A DNA stretch of 22,045 nt, from the NCBI GenBank assembly GCA_034432655.1, contig DAOUBP010000094.1, positions 1-22,045 of the forward strand, written 5' to 3'. The notes under the pieces were generated by a model that saw nothing but the letters and a program-made list of their open reading frames with translations, searched no databases and had not been told where the DNA came from. How positions within the stretch are numbered: the first letter of the stretch is position 1; each line of letters opens with the position of its first letter. The DNA comes from DAOUBP01 sp034432655 (lineage in GTDB: Bacteria; Chloroflexota; Anaerolineae; CG2-30-64-16). Positions 1 through 6,288 of this stretch are shown one piece after another. Position numbers and translations under genes: made by a program.

Positions 1-32
1 TTCGCCGCCGCCAAAACCCCTCCAAGATATTT

Positions 33-79
33 CCCGCCCCCCGCACGGGCGGGGGGGGGGGGCAGGTTGGGGTGGGGGG
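33..79. repeat. Stem-loop and G-rich tract at window edge
   Basis: The arms CCCGCCC (33-39) and GGGCGGG (47-53) can pair around a 7-base loop. They run into 12 consecutive G (51-62), followed by GG, GGGG and GGGGGG tracts up to 79. On the plus strand this could form a G-quadruplex or act as the hairpin of an upstream terminator. No coding role is evident. A homopolymer this long is also a common assembly or sequencing error site, so its exact length is uncertain. Confidence 0.4.
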
Positions 80-119
80 CATCCTGTAGTAACGGTGAAC
101 AGCTGCTATCTATGGCCGA

Positions 120-149
120 ATGGCATTCCAGGAAGTGCTGTAGTATAAT
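120..149 (+). promoter_or_regulatory. Promoter of the vapBC-like pair
   Basis: A perfect -10 hexamer TATAAT lies at 144-149. An ATGGCA (4 of 6 to TTGACA) at 120-125 is 18 bases upstream. Transcription would start near 156, about 25 bases before the antitoxin ATG at 181. A small interrupted palindrome ATCA-TG-TGAT at 155-164 covers the predicted start point. It could be an operator, because VapB-type antitoxins usually repress their own promoter. The operator role is inference. Confidence 0.6.
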
Positions 150-180
150 CATTTATCATGTGATGACCCGGGAGAGAGCC

Positions 181-414
181 ATGTTTGCAATTCGGCAAAT
201 AGAAAAAGTTGTCGGCGATACAATCACGATCAAGCTGCCAGCCCATTTCTCTGCCAGGCGGGTTGAGGTGATCATCCTGCCGCTACAAGATGCAAACGCG
301 CAAGCCGATCTTCAAGAGCTTCTATTGACAGCGCCTGTATCATCCGAAGAGGACCTGCAAAGTCTCTATCAGGTCAGGGACTGGATGAACCAATGGAGCG
401 TGAGCGAGTTCTGA
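181..414 (+). CDS. VapB-like type II antitoxin
   Basis: A 77-residue protein that would neutralise the toxin encoded directly downstream and repress the shared promoter. Residues about 12-35 (GDTITIKLPAHFSARRVEVI) resemble the short swapped-hairpin beta fold of AbrB/VapB-type DNA-binding antitoxins. The acidic C-terminal half (about 40-77) would be the toxin-binding tail. The ATG at 181 is chosen over an in-frame start at 67 because GGGAGAG sits just upstream and the promoter TATAAT lies at 144-149, inside the longer frame. The stop overlaps the toxin start by 22 bases, typical translational coupling for toxin-antitoxin pairs. Family assignment rests mainly on context and fold-like pattern; antitoxin sequences diverge fast. 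Confidence 0.7.
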   Translation: MFAIRQIEKVVGDTITIKLPAHFSARRVEVIILPLQDANAQADLQELLLTAPVSSEEDLQSLYQVRDWMNQWSVSEF

Positions 415-803
415 TTGATACGACGATCCTGATCGAGCACCTGCGTCGGCAAAGCAAGGATCGCACGGTGTTTTATCGTGCTGCACAGCACTACGATCTT
501 ACGATAGCAGCCATCACCGAGTTTGAGTTTCGCGCCGGTAGCACGGCTGCAAATCGCAACTTCATCATGGGCTTGCTTGATCTGCTACCCGTGCTGCCGT
601 TCGATTCGGCTTGTGCCGTCATCGCCGCAGACCTTTATCGTGACCTTCGTGCATCCAATCGCCTGATTGCGCTGCCGGACCTGTTCATCGCGGCCACTGC
701 TCTCGCTCATGACCTGCCCTTGCTGACCCTCAACCGCGCACACTTCGAACGCATCCCTGCCCTGCAGCTTCTGGACTTTGCGTCGAATTCGTCTGAAAGG
801 TGA
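393..803 (+). CDS. VapC-like PIN-domain toxin
   Basis: A 136-residue PIN-domain protein, the usual size for VapC ribonucleases, which cleave tRNA or rRNA with Mg2+. The N-terminal motif LIDTTILIEHLR carries Asp9. Glu43 sits in ITEFEFRAG, Asp96 in ALPDLFIAATAL, and Asn114 in LTLNRAHF where families often have Asp or Asn. Together these form the expected acidic pocket, so the enzyme looks intact. The ATG at 393 lies inside the antitoxin gene, giving a 22-base overlap and coupled translation. Two short stem-loops follow the stop. The partner gene and PIN fold make the toxin-antitoxin reading strong; the RNA target cannot be told from sequence. Confidence 0.88.
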   Translation: MERERVLIDTTILIEHLRRQSKDRTVFYRAAQHYDLTIAAITEFEFRAGSTAANRNFIMGLLDLLPVLPFDSACAVIAADLYRDLRASNRLIALPDLFIAATALAHDLPLLTLNRAHFERIPALQLLDFASNSSER

Positions 804-815
804 TTTTGTGGCGTG

Positions 816-842
816 GGCGCGCTGCGCCGGGCTTTGCAAGCC
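816..842 (+). terminator. Tandem short stem-loops after the toxin gene
   Basis: Two adjacent perfect hairpins lie 13 bases after the toxin stop: GGCGC-GCT-GCGCC (816-828) and GGCTT-TGC-AAGCC (830-842). There is no T-run after them, so a classical intrinsic terminator is not shown. They may simply protect the transcript 3' end. Confidence 0.35.
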
Positions 843-1134
843 ACCTTCGAAGCTTGTGACACACATGCCCTTCCTCGCCAGATGCCGCCTCCGCCGGCCG
901 CCTGGTCTCGTCCCTTTCGCCGCCTATGCGAACAAACCGGGCCGGACGCCATCCCCGCCGCCTGGCGGGCCGCGGCGCACGGCGCATGGCCGCTGCGGGG
1001 CGGCGACCGCTGAGACGCAGCGCAGCTGAGCGCGCTGGCCGACCGGCTGGCAAGCAGGTGAATCCACCGGCGGACGGTTACGCACAGTTGTATGGTATTT
1101 TTGGTTTAAGGCCTGTCCAGATGCAATAATTTCA
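843..1134. other. Gene-free stretch between the vapBC pair and the deacetylase unit
   Basis: About 290 bases with no convincing gene. The reading frames here are short, arginine- and proline-rich, overlap on both strands and lack good ribosome binding sites, as expected for GC-rich noncoding DNA. Composition shifts from very GC-rich (about 890-1060) to AT-rich (about 1080-1165), where the next promoter lies. It may be decayed former coding sequence, but no family is recognisable. Confidence 0.5.
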
Positions 1135-1163
1135 TTGACGATGAAAACATTCGGGTATATGAT
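1135..1163 (+). promoter_or_regulatory. Strong sigma-70-type promoter of the deacetylase-GHL10 unit
   Basis: TTGACG (1135-1140, 5 of 6 to consensus) and TATGAT (1158-1163, 5 of 6) are separated by exactly 17 bases. The predicted start of transcription is at about 1170. This is one of the clearest promoters in the window and sits in an AT-rich patch. Its position means that the in-frame ATG at 1170 would be leaderless, while the preferred ATG at 1266 would have a leader of about 96 bases. Confidence 0.7.
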
Positions 1164-1183
1164 TGCAGCATGAGTGACAACCG

Positions 1184-1210
1184 CCGGGGATATGGCGGTG
1201 TAGTCCCCGG
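1184..1210 (+). promoter_or_regulatory. Leader stem-loop or operator upstream of the deacetylase gene
   Basis: A perfect 7-base inverted repeat, CCGGGGA (1184-1190) and TCCCCGG (1204-1210), encloses 13 bases. An overlapping alternative pairing exists between CCGCC (1181-1185) and GGCGG (1194-1198). It begins about 14 bases after the predicted transcription start, so it could be a repressor site or an RNA switch. The function is inference. Confidence 0.4.
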
Positions 1211-1265
1211 CCGAGTAGTTGCTGCAGAGCTGATGTCGGCGAAATCTTCTGTCACACGAGGGGCC

Positions 1266-1988
1266 ATGTCCGGAGAACAACGATTCGATGTCAACCAATT
1301 CGGCGACGTGAAGCGCGTGCTGGTCGTCGCCGCGCACCCTGATGATCTGGAGACCGCCTGCGGCGGCACGGTGGCGCTGCTGATCGAACGCGGGGCCGAG
1401 GTGGCCTTGCTGCTGTGCACCGACGGCGACATCGGCACCCACGACCCCGCCTTCACCCGCGCGTCCTTGGCCGTCACGCGGCGAGAAGAGGCGCTGGCCG
1501 GCGCCCGCGTCCTGGGCCTGGCCGAGGTCTTCTTCCTGGGCCATCCCGACGGCGAGCTGGTGGCCGACTTGACGCTGCGGGCCGAGATCGCGGGCATCTA
1601 CCGCCGCTGGCAGCCGGATACCATCTTCACCTTTGACCCGTTCTGGGCTGGCCAGGCGCACCCCGATCACACGGCCGCGGGCCGCGCCGCCGTGGACGCC
1701 TACATGCCGTCCAAGATGGAGCTCTACCACCCGGAGCAACTGGTGGACGGGGTCAAGGTGGCGGACGTCAAACGGTTCTTCTTCTTCGGCGGTAGCAACC
1801 GAGACGGGGAAATCACCATAGATATCTCGCCGGTCTGGGAGAAGAAACTGGCCGCCACCCGCTGCCATGTCAGTCAGTTCGGCCAAAAGGAAGAAGCGCT
1901 GCAGTGGCTGGCCGAATGGAACCGGGAGACCGGCAAGTGCTGCGGCCTGGAATACGCGGAGGCGTTCCACCCAATGCGGGTCTGGTAG
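1266..1988 (+). CDS. PIG-L / LmbE family deacetylase
   Basis: A 240-residue zinc-dependent de-N-acetylase of the PIG-L family, which removes acetyl groups from N-acetylglucosamine-type sugars (as MshB, BshB and NAG-PI deacetylase do). The signature AAHPDD places zinc ligands His24 and Asp27 near the N-terminus, and AHPDHTAAGRA at about 131-141 supplies the third ligand (His135) plus a catalytic His132. No signal peptide or membrane segment is seen, so it is probably cytoplasmic. The start is uncertain. ATG 1266 has GAGGGG very close upstream and gives a normal family N-terminus. ATG 1170 would add 32 residues, be leaderless at the promoter start point, and translate a hairpin. The GHL10 gene follows after 7 bases, suggesting a shared sugar-related job. 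The substrate is unknown. Confidence 0.87.
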   Translation: MSGEQRFDVNQFGDVKRVLVVAAHPDDLETACGGTVALLIERGAEVALLLCTDGDIGTHDPAFTRASLAVTRREEALAGARVLGLAEVFFLGHPDGELVADLTLRAEIAGIYRRWQPDTIFTFDPFWAGQAHPDHTAAGRAAVDAYMPSKMELYHPEQLVDGVKVADVKRFFFFGGSNRDGEITIDISPVWEKKLAATRCHVSQFGQKEEALQWLAEWNRETGKCCGLEYAEAFHPMRVW

Positions 1989-1995
1989 GGCTATC

Positions 1996-3204
1996 ATGCC
2001 GAATACAATGCCTGGCGGGACTCCAGCTTCGGGTGGCACCACCATCCAGGAAACTCGCGCGCTTTGGATCTCACGTTTCGACTGGGGCAACCCGCCGCTG
2101 CAACAGGAGCGGCTGGTCTATCTGATCAACCGGGCGGCCGACGCGGGTTTCAACACGCTGCTGTTTCAGGTGCGGGCCACCGGCGACGCCTATTACATCC
2201 CGCGCTTGGAGCCCTGGGCTTATCGCCTGACCGGCGCCAGCCCTGCCTCCCTGGGTGTGGACCCCGGGTGGGACCCGCTGGCCGTGGCGATCGAGGCCGC
2301 GCACAGCCGCGGAATCGCGCTCCATGCCTACCTCAACGTTTACCCCATCTGGGAGTGCGGCCGCGGCGCGCCGCCCCACACAAAGCCGGAACATCCTTAC
2401 TGGACGCTGGGCTTCTACCGGCCGGAGCCGTACTACTACAACCAGGAATGGCGCGCGCACGCCACCACCGCCGCCGGCTCCTTCCCCATGGGGGACACGC
2501 CTCAAGACCCTGTGCCGTGCGGGGAATACATCTGGAGCAGCCCGGGCGTCCTGCGCGTCCACGAACATCACCTGGCAGTGGTGCGCGATATCGTGCGGCG
2601 CTATCCGGTGGACGGCGTCCACTTCGACCGCATCCGCTACCCGGGCCGCCAATTCTCTGCCGACCCCGAAACCCTGCAACGCTGGCAGGCGGCCGATCCG
2701 CCGCTGTCACAAGCCGACTGGCAACGCAATGTTATCTCGGCCTGGGTCGCCGCTGCCCGCGCGGAGGTCAAAGCCATCCGACCATCGGCTGTGGTTAGCG
2801 CTGCAGTGTGGTTCACCTACAAAAAGACGGCCGCCATGAACTTCCCCACGTCGCAAGGCTACTACGACTACTTCCAAGACTCCCATCGCTGGCTGCGTGA
2901 AGGTTTCGTGGATGCGCTGGCGCCGATGATCTACGGCGACCCGTTCAACGAGGACATCAACAAGTGGCAGGTGCTGGCCGAGGACCACATGGCCGTCCAG
3001 GGGGAGCGGCAGGTCTGGTTGGGGATCGGCGCCGGGATCGTGCCTTTCGAACGCATCGTGGACCGCATCGCCTATGCCCGCGATCTGGGCGCTCGCGGGG
3101 TGGCGGTCTGGTCAGCCGGGATAGTGGACAGATATGACTACTGGGAGGCCTTTGCGCTGGGCCCGTTCTGGGAGCCGGCGCAGCCCTGTCCGGCACTGTT
3201 GTGA
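1996..3204 (+). CDS. GHL10 / family 10-like glycoside hydrolase-like protein
   Basis: A 402-residue protein of the GHL10 (UPF0748/YngK-like) family, a TIM-barrel fold related to glycoside hydrolases. The family pattern begins at about residue 17 with TRALWISRFDW, then FNTLLFQVRATGDAYY, a HAYLNVYPIWE strand, and VDGVHFDRIRYPGRQF, whose acidic residues sit where barrel enzymes place catalytic groups. LAPMIYGDPF and VWLGIGAGI follow near the C-terminus. ATG 1996 is chosen because it follows the deacetylase stop by 7 bases and has TAGGG upstream; a longer frame back to 1867 would overlap the deacetylase. No signal peptide is visible, although many relatives are secreted. Activity and substrate are not established for most of the family. 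Confidence 0.82.
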   Translation: MPNTMPGGTPASGGTTIQETRALWISRFDWGNPPLQQERLVYLINRAADAGFNTLLFQVRATGDAYYIPRLEPWAYRLTGASPASLGVDPGWDPLAVAIEAAHSRGIALHAYLNVYPIWECGRGAPPHTKPEHPYWTLGFYRPEPYYYNQEWRAHATTAAGSFPMGDTPQDPVPCGEYIWSSPGVLRVHEHHLAVVRDIVRRYPVDGVHFDRIRYPGRQFSADPETLQRWQAADPPLSQADWQRNVISAWVAAARAEVKAIRPSAVVSAAVWFTYKKTAAMNFPTSQGYYDYFQDSHRWLREGFVDALAPMIYGDPFNEDINKWQVLAEDHMAVQGERQVWLGIGAGIVPFERIVDRIAYARDLGARGVAVWSAGIVDRYDYWEAFALGPFWEPAQPCPALL

Positions 3205-3209
3205 GAATC

Positions 3210-3230
3210 CGGAAGCCAGGGCTGGCGCCG
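3210..3230. terminator. Weak stem-loop between convergent genes
   Basis: The 30-base gap between the two convergent stops contains GCCA-GGGC-TGGC (3215-3226), extended by CGG (3210-3212) and CCG (3228-3230) across a small internal loop. It could serve both directions, but it is short and has no U-run on either strand. Confidence 0.25.
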
Positions 3231-3234
3231 ATGA

Positions 3235-3762
3235 TCAGTGATGCCGTTCCGCTTCCGGCGCCTCGCGCAGCAGCTCGATAGCATGCGGCAGCACCGGCAA
3301 GATCACTGCCAGGTTCTCCACCGCGCCTTTGGGGCTGCCGGGCAGGTTGACGATCAACGTCCGGCCGCGGATGCCCGCCGCGACGCGGCTGAGCATGGCG
3401 TGCGGGGTGATGCGCAGGCTGGCAGCCCGCATCGCCTCGGCCAGGCCAGGGGCCAACCGCTCGACCACGTCCAGCGTGGCTTCCGGCGTCACGTCGCGCG
3501 GGGCAAATCCGGTGCCACCGGTAGTCAAGATCAAATCCAGGCGCAGCTCATCGGCCCACCGGCGCAACACGGCCGCGATAAGGGCCCGATCGTCTGGCAC
3601 CACGGCCCGCTCGGCGACCACCACAGCGGGAAGACCCTCGATCAAGGCCTGTGCCACAGCCGGGCCGCCCAGGTCCTCGCGCTCCCCGCGCGCGCTGCGG
3701 TCACTTACCGTCAAAATACCGGCCCGCATCGGCAGAGCTTCACCTTGCCTTGCATCCGCCAT
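3235..3762 (-). CDS. moaB: MoaB/MogA-type molybdenum cofactor protein
   Basis: A 175-residue protein of the MoaB/MogA family, which adenylylates molybdopterin before metal insertion in molybdenum-cofactor synthesis. Diagnostic motifs are GILTVSDRSARGEREDLGGP at about 14-33, LTTGGTGFAPRDVTPEA at about 79-95 (molybdopterin and nucleotide binding), and NLPGSPKGAVENL at about 138-150. The ATG at 3762 has a strong AAGGAGG five bases upstream, which decides against the internal Met12. MogA and MoaB cannot be separated with certainty without a tree; the size fits either. It lies on the same strand as the ribosomal operon, 347 bases beyond rpsI, behind a hairpin-rich leader. No other cofactor gene is in view, so it seems to stand alone. 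Confidence 0.92.
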   Translation of the reverse strand: MADARQGEALPMRAGILTVSDRSARGEREDLGGPAVAQALIEGLPAVVVAERAVVPDDRALIAAVLRRWADELRLDLILTTGGTGFAPRDVTPEATLDVVERLAPGLAEAMRAASLRITPHAMLSRVAAGIRGRTLIVNLPGSPKGAVENLAVILPVLPHAIELLREAPEAERHH

Positions 3763-3809
3763 CCCGTCCTCCTTCTAGTGGGTCATGTGGTTTGCTTGTG
3801 GCCACTCCG

Positions 3810-4007
3810 GCCCGCTTGAGCGGGCGCCGTTCGGCAGCCCGGCGACTTTATCGCCGGGCGGTCCTGGCCGCCATCGGCCACCCGTCACCCGTCGCGTGTG
3901 CGGTCACGCCGGCCCGCCCGACCATGCATGGAGCGGGCTACCTGGCAGCGCCCGGTGAACCGGACTGCGGGCGCGGTGCTGTCGGCATGGCAACATACGC
4001 GCCAGGT
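3810..4007 (-). other. Hairpin-rich leader region of moaB (structured RNA candidate)
   Basis: This gene-free stretch is packed with inverted repeats: GCCCGC/GCGGGC (3810-3825), a 9-base stem GCCCGGCGA/TCGCCGGGC (3837-3859), TGGCCG/CGGCCA (3865-3880), GCCCGC/GCGGGC (3912-3938), and a long-range ACCTGGC/GCCAGGT (3940-4007) that encloses GCGCCCG/CGGGCGC (3948-3974). It precedes moaB on its coding strand. A molybdenum-cofactor riboswitch is one possibility, but I cannot confirm its consensus by eye. The hairpins could also be a terminator cluster or a small RNA. No open frame here looks real. Confidence 0.4.
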
Positions 4008-4034
4008 GACCCATTAGCGCACCCCGCTTAACGA

Positions 4035-4086
4035 CGTATTGCGGAGCTCAGGACGGCGCCGTTGCCCTCCCGAGCCCCGCAATACG
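4035..4086 (-). terminator. Long stem-loop downstream of rpsI
   Basis: The arms 4035-4049 (CGTATTGCGGAGCTC) and 4072-4086 form a 15-pair stem on the minus-strand transcript, with one G-U pair and a 22-base loop that itself contains the palindrome ACGGCGCCGT (4053-4062). It starts 24 bases after the rpsI stop, a natural end for the superoperon transcript. There is no U-run after the stem, so termination may be Rho-dependent or the stem may only protect the 3' end. The flank 4080-4110 carries repeated TACGC words. Confidence 0.5.
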
Positions 4087-4109
4087 CAATACGCACACTA
4101 CGCAGTACG

Positions 4110-4502
4110 CTAGCGCTTGGTGTACTGCGGTGCCTTGCGCGCGCGCTTCAAGCCGTACTTCTTGCGTTCTTTGGCGCGCGGGTCACGGGCCAGAAGCCCG
4201 TTCTTCTTCAGGACCATGCGCAGGTTCTCATCGGCCACGCAGAGCGCGCGCGCAATGCCATGCGCGGTCGCGCCGGCCTGGCCGCTGAGGCCTCCGCCCT
4301 CGACGTGCACGCTGATATTAAAGCTGTTCAGGGTTTCGGTCACCTGCAGCGGCCGCGTGACAACGATGATATCGGTCGGACGCTTGAAATACTCGGCCAG
4401 CGGCCGGTCGTTGATCATGATCGCGCCGGTGCCGGGATACAGGCGCACCCGCGCCGAGCTGGTCTTCCGGCGGCCAACTGCCTCATAATACCTGACTGAC
4501 AT
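4110..4502 (-). CDS. rpsI: 30S ribosomal protein S9 (uS9)
   Basis: A 130-residue S9, full length for the family. It opens with YYEAVGRRKTSSARVRLYPG, which carries the conserved GRRKTSSARVRL block, and ends in the invariant YTKR tail that reaches into the P site of the 30S subunit and touches the tRNA anticodon arm. The middle segment GGGLSGQAGATAHGIARAL is also typical. ATG at 4502 has GGAGGAG upstream. The gene follows rplM by 5 bases, the normal rplM-rpsI pair, and is the last ribosomal gene of the minus-strand cluster. A long stem-loop follows its stop. Confidence 0.98.
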   Translation of the reverse strand: MSVRYYEAVGRRKTSSARVRLYPGTGAIMINDRPLAEYFKRPTDIIVVTRPLQVTETLNSFNISVHVEGGGLSGQAGATAHGIARALCVADENLRMVLKKNGLLARDPRAKERKKYGLKRARKAPQYTKR

Positions 4503-4507
4503 CTATC

Positions 4508-4954
4508 TCACTCCTCCTGGGCAAGCGGGAAAGGCTTCGGCTGCTGAGCAGCATGCGGATGCTCCGGCCCCGCATAGACCTTGAGTTTCCTGAGCAACTG
4601 GCGGCGCAGGCGGTTGCGATTCAACATGCCGCGCACGGCAGCCTGGATGACCCGCTCCGGGTGATTCTTAAGCTGGTCGCGCAGGCTGATCTCGGACAAG
4701 CCGCTCGGATAACCGGAATAACGGTAATAGAATTTCTGATCCAGCTTGCGGCCGGTCACCTGCACCTTCTCAGCGTTGATCACGATGACGTAGTCGCCGC
4801 AATCCATGCCCGGCGTGTACATGGGCTTGTGCTTGCCCCGCAAAACAATTGCGATCTGAGTGGCCAGCCGCCCCAGGTTTTTGCCGCTGGCATCCACCAC
4901 GTACCACTCGCGGCTCTCTTCGACATCTTTCGCCGTAGCAGTATAAGTTCTCAC
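4508..4954 (-). CDS. rplM: 50S ribosomal protein L13 (uL13)
   Basis: A 148-residue L13, an early-assembling protein of the large subunit. Typical blocks are WYVVDASGKNLGRLATQIA at about 17-35, GDYVIVINAEKVQVTGRK at about 52-69, and AVRGMLNRNRLRRQLLRKLKV at about 106-126. The start codon is GTG at 4954, with GAGGAG about 10 bases upstream, and the protein starts with the usual RTYTATAKD-like strand. The end PHAAQQPKPFPLAQEE matches the family tail. It lies 21 bases after truA and 5 bases before rpsI, so the three are probably co-transcribed. Confidence 0.97.
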   Translation of the reverse strand: MRTYTATAKDVEESREWYVVDASGKNLGRLATQIAIVLRGKHKPMYTPGMDCGDYVIVINAEKVQVTGRKLDQKFYYRYSGYPSGLSEISLRDQLKNHPERVIQAAVRGMLNRNRLRRQLLRKLKVYAGPEHPHAAQQPKPFPLAQEE

Positions 4955-4975
4955 GTTGATCTTGCTCCTCTATGG

Positions 4976-5755
4976 TCACTCGTAGTCCACCTGCAGCAGA
5001 CACAAACCACAGGCCGGCGCGGGCGGTGCCGCCAGGGCCCGATCGCGGGCAGCCAACACCTCCGCCATCTGTGCCACAGGCCAGGCGCCGCTCCCCACTT
5101 GCAGCATCGCGCCCACCAGCGAACGGACCATGCCGCGCAAGAAGGCATTGCCCGCTACATCGAAGATGTAGCGCACACCTTCTTGTCGCCAGGTTGCGCC
5201 GTAGATGTAGCGCACGGTCGTCTCACCCGGCTGCATCGGCCGGCCAAAGCTGGCGAAGTCGTGCTCGCCGACGAACAGATCCGCCGCCGCCTGCAGCATG
5301 GCCAGCTTGAGTGGCTCGCGCACCAGATGGGCGTAACGCCGCTCCAGCGGGTCGCGCACCGGCTGGTTCAAGACCGTGTAACGGTAGTGCCTGCGCAGGG
5401 CGCTGAAGCGTGGATGCCACCCGTCGGGCGCCAGCCCCACCGCCAGCACGGCCACATCGTCGGGCAACACCGCGTTCAAGGCCCGCTGCAGATCGGCCAG
5501 GGGATGACGCCAGGGAGCCCGGAAGCCGATCACCTGGCCACGGGCGTGGACACCGGCATCGGTGCGGCCGGCGCCGATGACCCGCACATCATGCTGAGTC
5601 ACCTGGCGCAGCGCCGCTTCCAGCACACCTTGCACCGTGCGACCTGTGGCCTGCCACTGAAACCCCAGGAAATCCGTGCCATCGTAGGCCACCACTGCCC
5701 GGACGTGCAGGACTCCTTCCGGCGAGATCGCAAGCTGCAAGCCAACCTGTGACAA
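4976..5755 (-). CDS. truA: tRNA pseudouridine(38-40) synthase TruA
   Basis: A 259-residue TruA, which isomerises uridines 38-40 in the tRNA anticodon arm. VVAYDGTDFLGFQWQ at about 21-35 is the family N-terminal strand, and GAGRTDAGVHARGQVIGF at about 61-78 holds the catalytic Asp66. FNAFLRGMVR-type signature appears as GNAFLRGMVRSLVGAML near 205-221. The upstream-most start is TTG 5755, with only a weak AGGT. A better GGAAGGAG lies within codons 11-14, so the true N-terminus may be 15-20 residues shorter. It sits between rplQ and rplM, a common place for this gene. Two direct CAACCTGTGA repeats (5743-5752, 5760-5769) straddle the start. Confidence 0.95.
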   Translation of the reverse strand: MSQVGLQLAISPEGVLHVRAVVAYDGTDFLGFQWQATGRTVQGVLEAALRQVTQHDVRVIGAGRTDAGVHARGQVIGFRAPWRHPLADLQRALNAVLPDDVAVLAVGLAPDGWHPRFSALRRHYRYTVLNQPVRDPLERRYAHLVREPLKLAMLQAAADLFVGEHDFASFGRPMQPGETTVRYIYGATWRQEGVRYIFDVAGNAFLRGMVRSLVGAMLQVGSGAWPVAQMAEVLAARDRALAAPPAPACGLCLLQVDYE

Positions 5756-5769
5756 TTGACAACCTGTGA
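5743..5769. repeat. Direct repeat at the rplQ-truA junction
   Basis: CAACCTGTGA occurs at 5743-5752 and again at 5760-5769, a 17-base period. A related word, ACCTGTGACTTGCAAACCTGC, partly recurs near 21920-21940 between tuf and rpsJ. It may be a small fragment of the intergenic repeats of this genome or chance. Confidence 0.4.
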
Positions 5770-5827
5770 ATGTGCCAGCCCGCGGTTACGCACCGCGGGC
5801 GATAAACCTTGCGGTGGAAAGAAAGCC

Positions 5828-6259
5828 CTACTTCTTCTGGCCCTTTTCCTTTGCGTCCTTGCCTTTGGTCTCGGCAGGCGCAGGGGCACGCTCCACCAGC
5901 TCGATCACCGCCATCTCCGCGCCGTCGCCCATCCGCTGGCCCACCTTCACGATCCGGGTGTAGCCGCCGGGGCGCTCCGCGAAACGCGGGGCGATCTCGT
6001 TGAACAAACGCTTGACGATCTCAGGATCGGTCAACACCTTGGCAACCTGGCGATGGGCATGGACGTTGTTGCCGCCGTCAGCCAGGCCGCGTTTGGCCAC
6101 GGTAATCAGATGCTCCGCTTCACCGCGCATGAAACGCGCTTTAGCCACTGTAGTGCTGATACGCTCGTGGCGAAACAGCTCTGTCACCAGGCCGCGCAGC
6201 AAAGCCTTGCGCTGGCCCGTATTGCGACCGAGTTTTTGTCCTGCAACCCGATGTCTCAT
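5828..6259 (-). CDS. rplQ: 50S ribosomal protein L17 (bL17)
   Basis: A 143-residue L17 of the large subunit exit-tunnel region. The N-terminal block MRHRVAGQKLGRNTGQRKAL and HERISTTVAKARFMRGEAEH are characteristic, as is RPGGYTRIVKVGQRMGDGAEMAVIEL at about 96-121. The end is an Ala/Lys/Glu-rich tail (about 125-143) as seen in several phyla. ATG 6259 is preferred over the GTG one codon earlier because GGGAG is 7 bases from the ATG. It follows rpoA by 29 bases, the classical end of the alpha operon. Confidence 0.97.
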   Translation of the reverse strand: MRHRVAGQKLGRNTGQRKALLRGLVTELFRHERISTTVAKARFMRGEAEHLITVAKRGLADGGNNVHAHRQVAKVLTDPEIVKRLFNEIAPRFAERPGGYTRIVKVGQRMGDGAEMAVIELVERAPAPAETKGKDAKEKGQKK

Positions 6260-6288
6260 CACAGTACTCCCGTGTAGTAGCGCTGATG

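Noticed and set aside
778..1053. Several overlapping small frames on both strands
   Set aside because: Low-complexity Arg/Pro/Ala-rich translations without ribosome binding sites, typical of GC-rich noncoding DNA.
924..2090. A 388-codon minus-strand open frame opposite the deacetylase gene
   Set aside because: It is the antisense of a gene with intact PIG-L motifs, has no recognisable family and is rich in GC-driven codons. It is a shadow.
3940..4007. A cobalamin-riboswitch-like segment on the plus strand (GGTGAACCGGACTGCGGG)
   Set aside because: It partly resembles the cobalamin core, but the remaining conserved boxes and a downstream plus-strand gene are missing.
3781..4050. tRNA, RNase P RNA or SRP RNA in the rpsI-moaB gap
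   Set aside because: The conserved words of these RNAs (T-loop, GAGGAAAGTC, GTCAGGTCCGGAAGG) are not present on either strand.
4080..4110. A CRISPR-like repeat of AATACGC units
   Set aside because: The units are only 5-9 bases, without spacers; it is a degenerate short repeat next to the post-rpsI palindrome.
4553..5752. A 399-codon plus-strand frame opposite rplM and truA
   Set aside because: Both minus-strand genes are certain by their motifs; the frame has His/Gln/Arg-rich antisense composition and no family.
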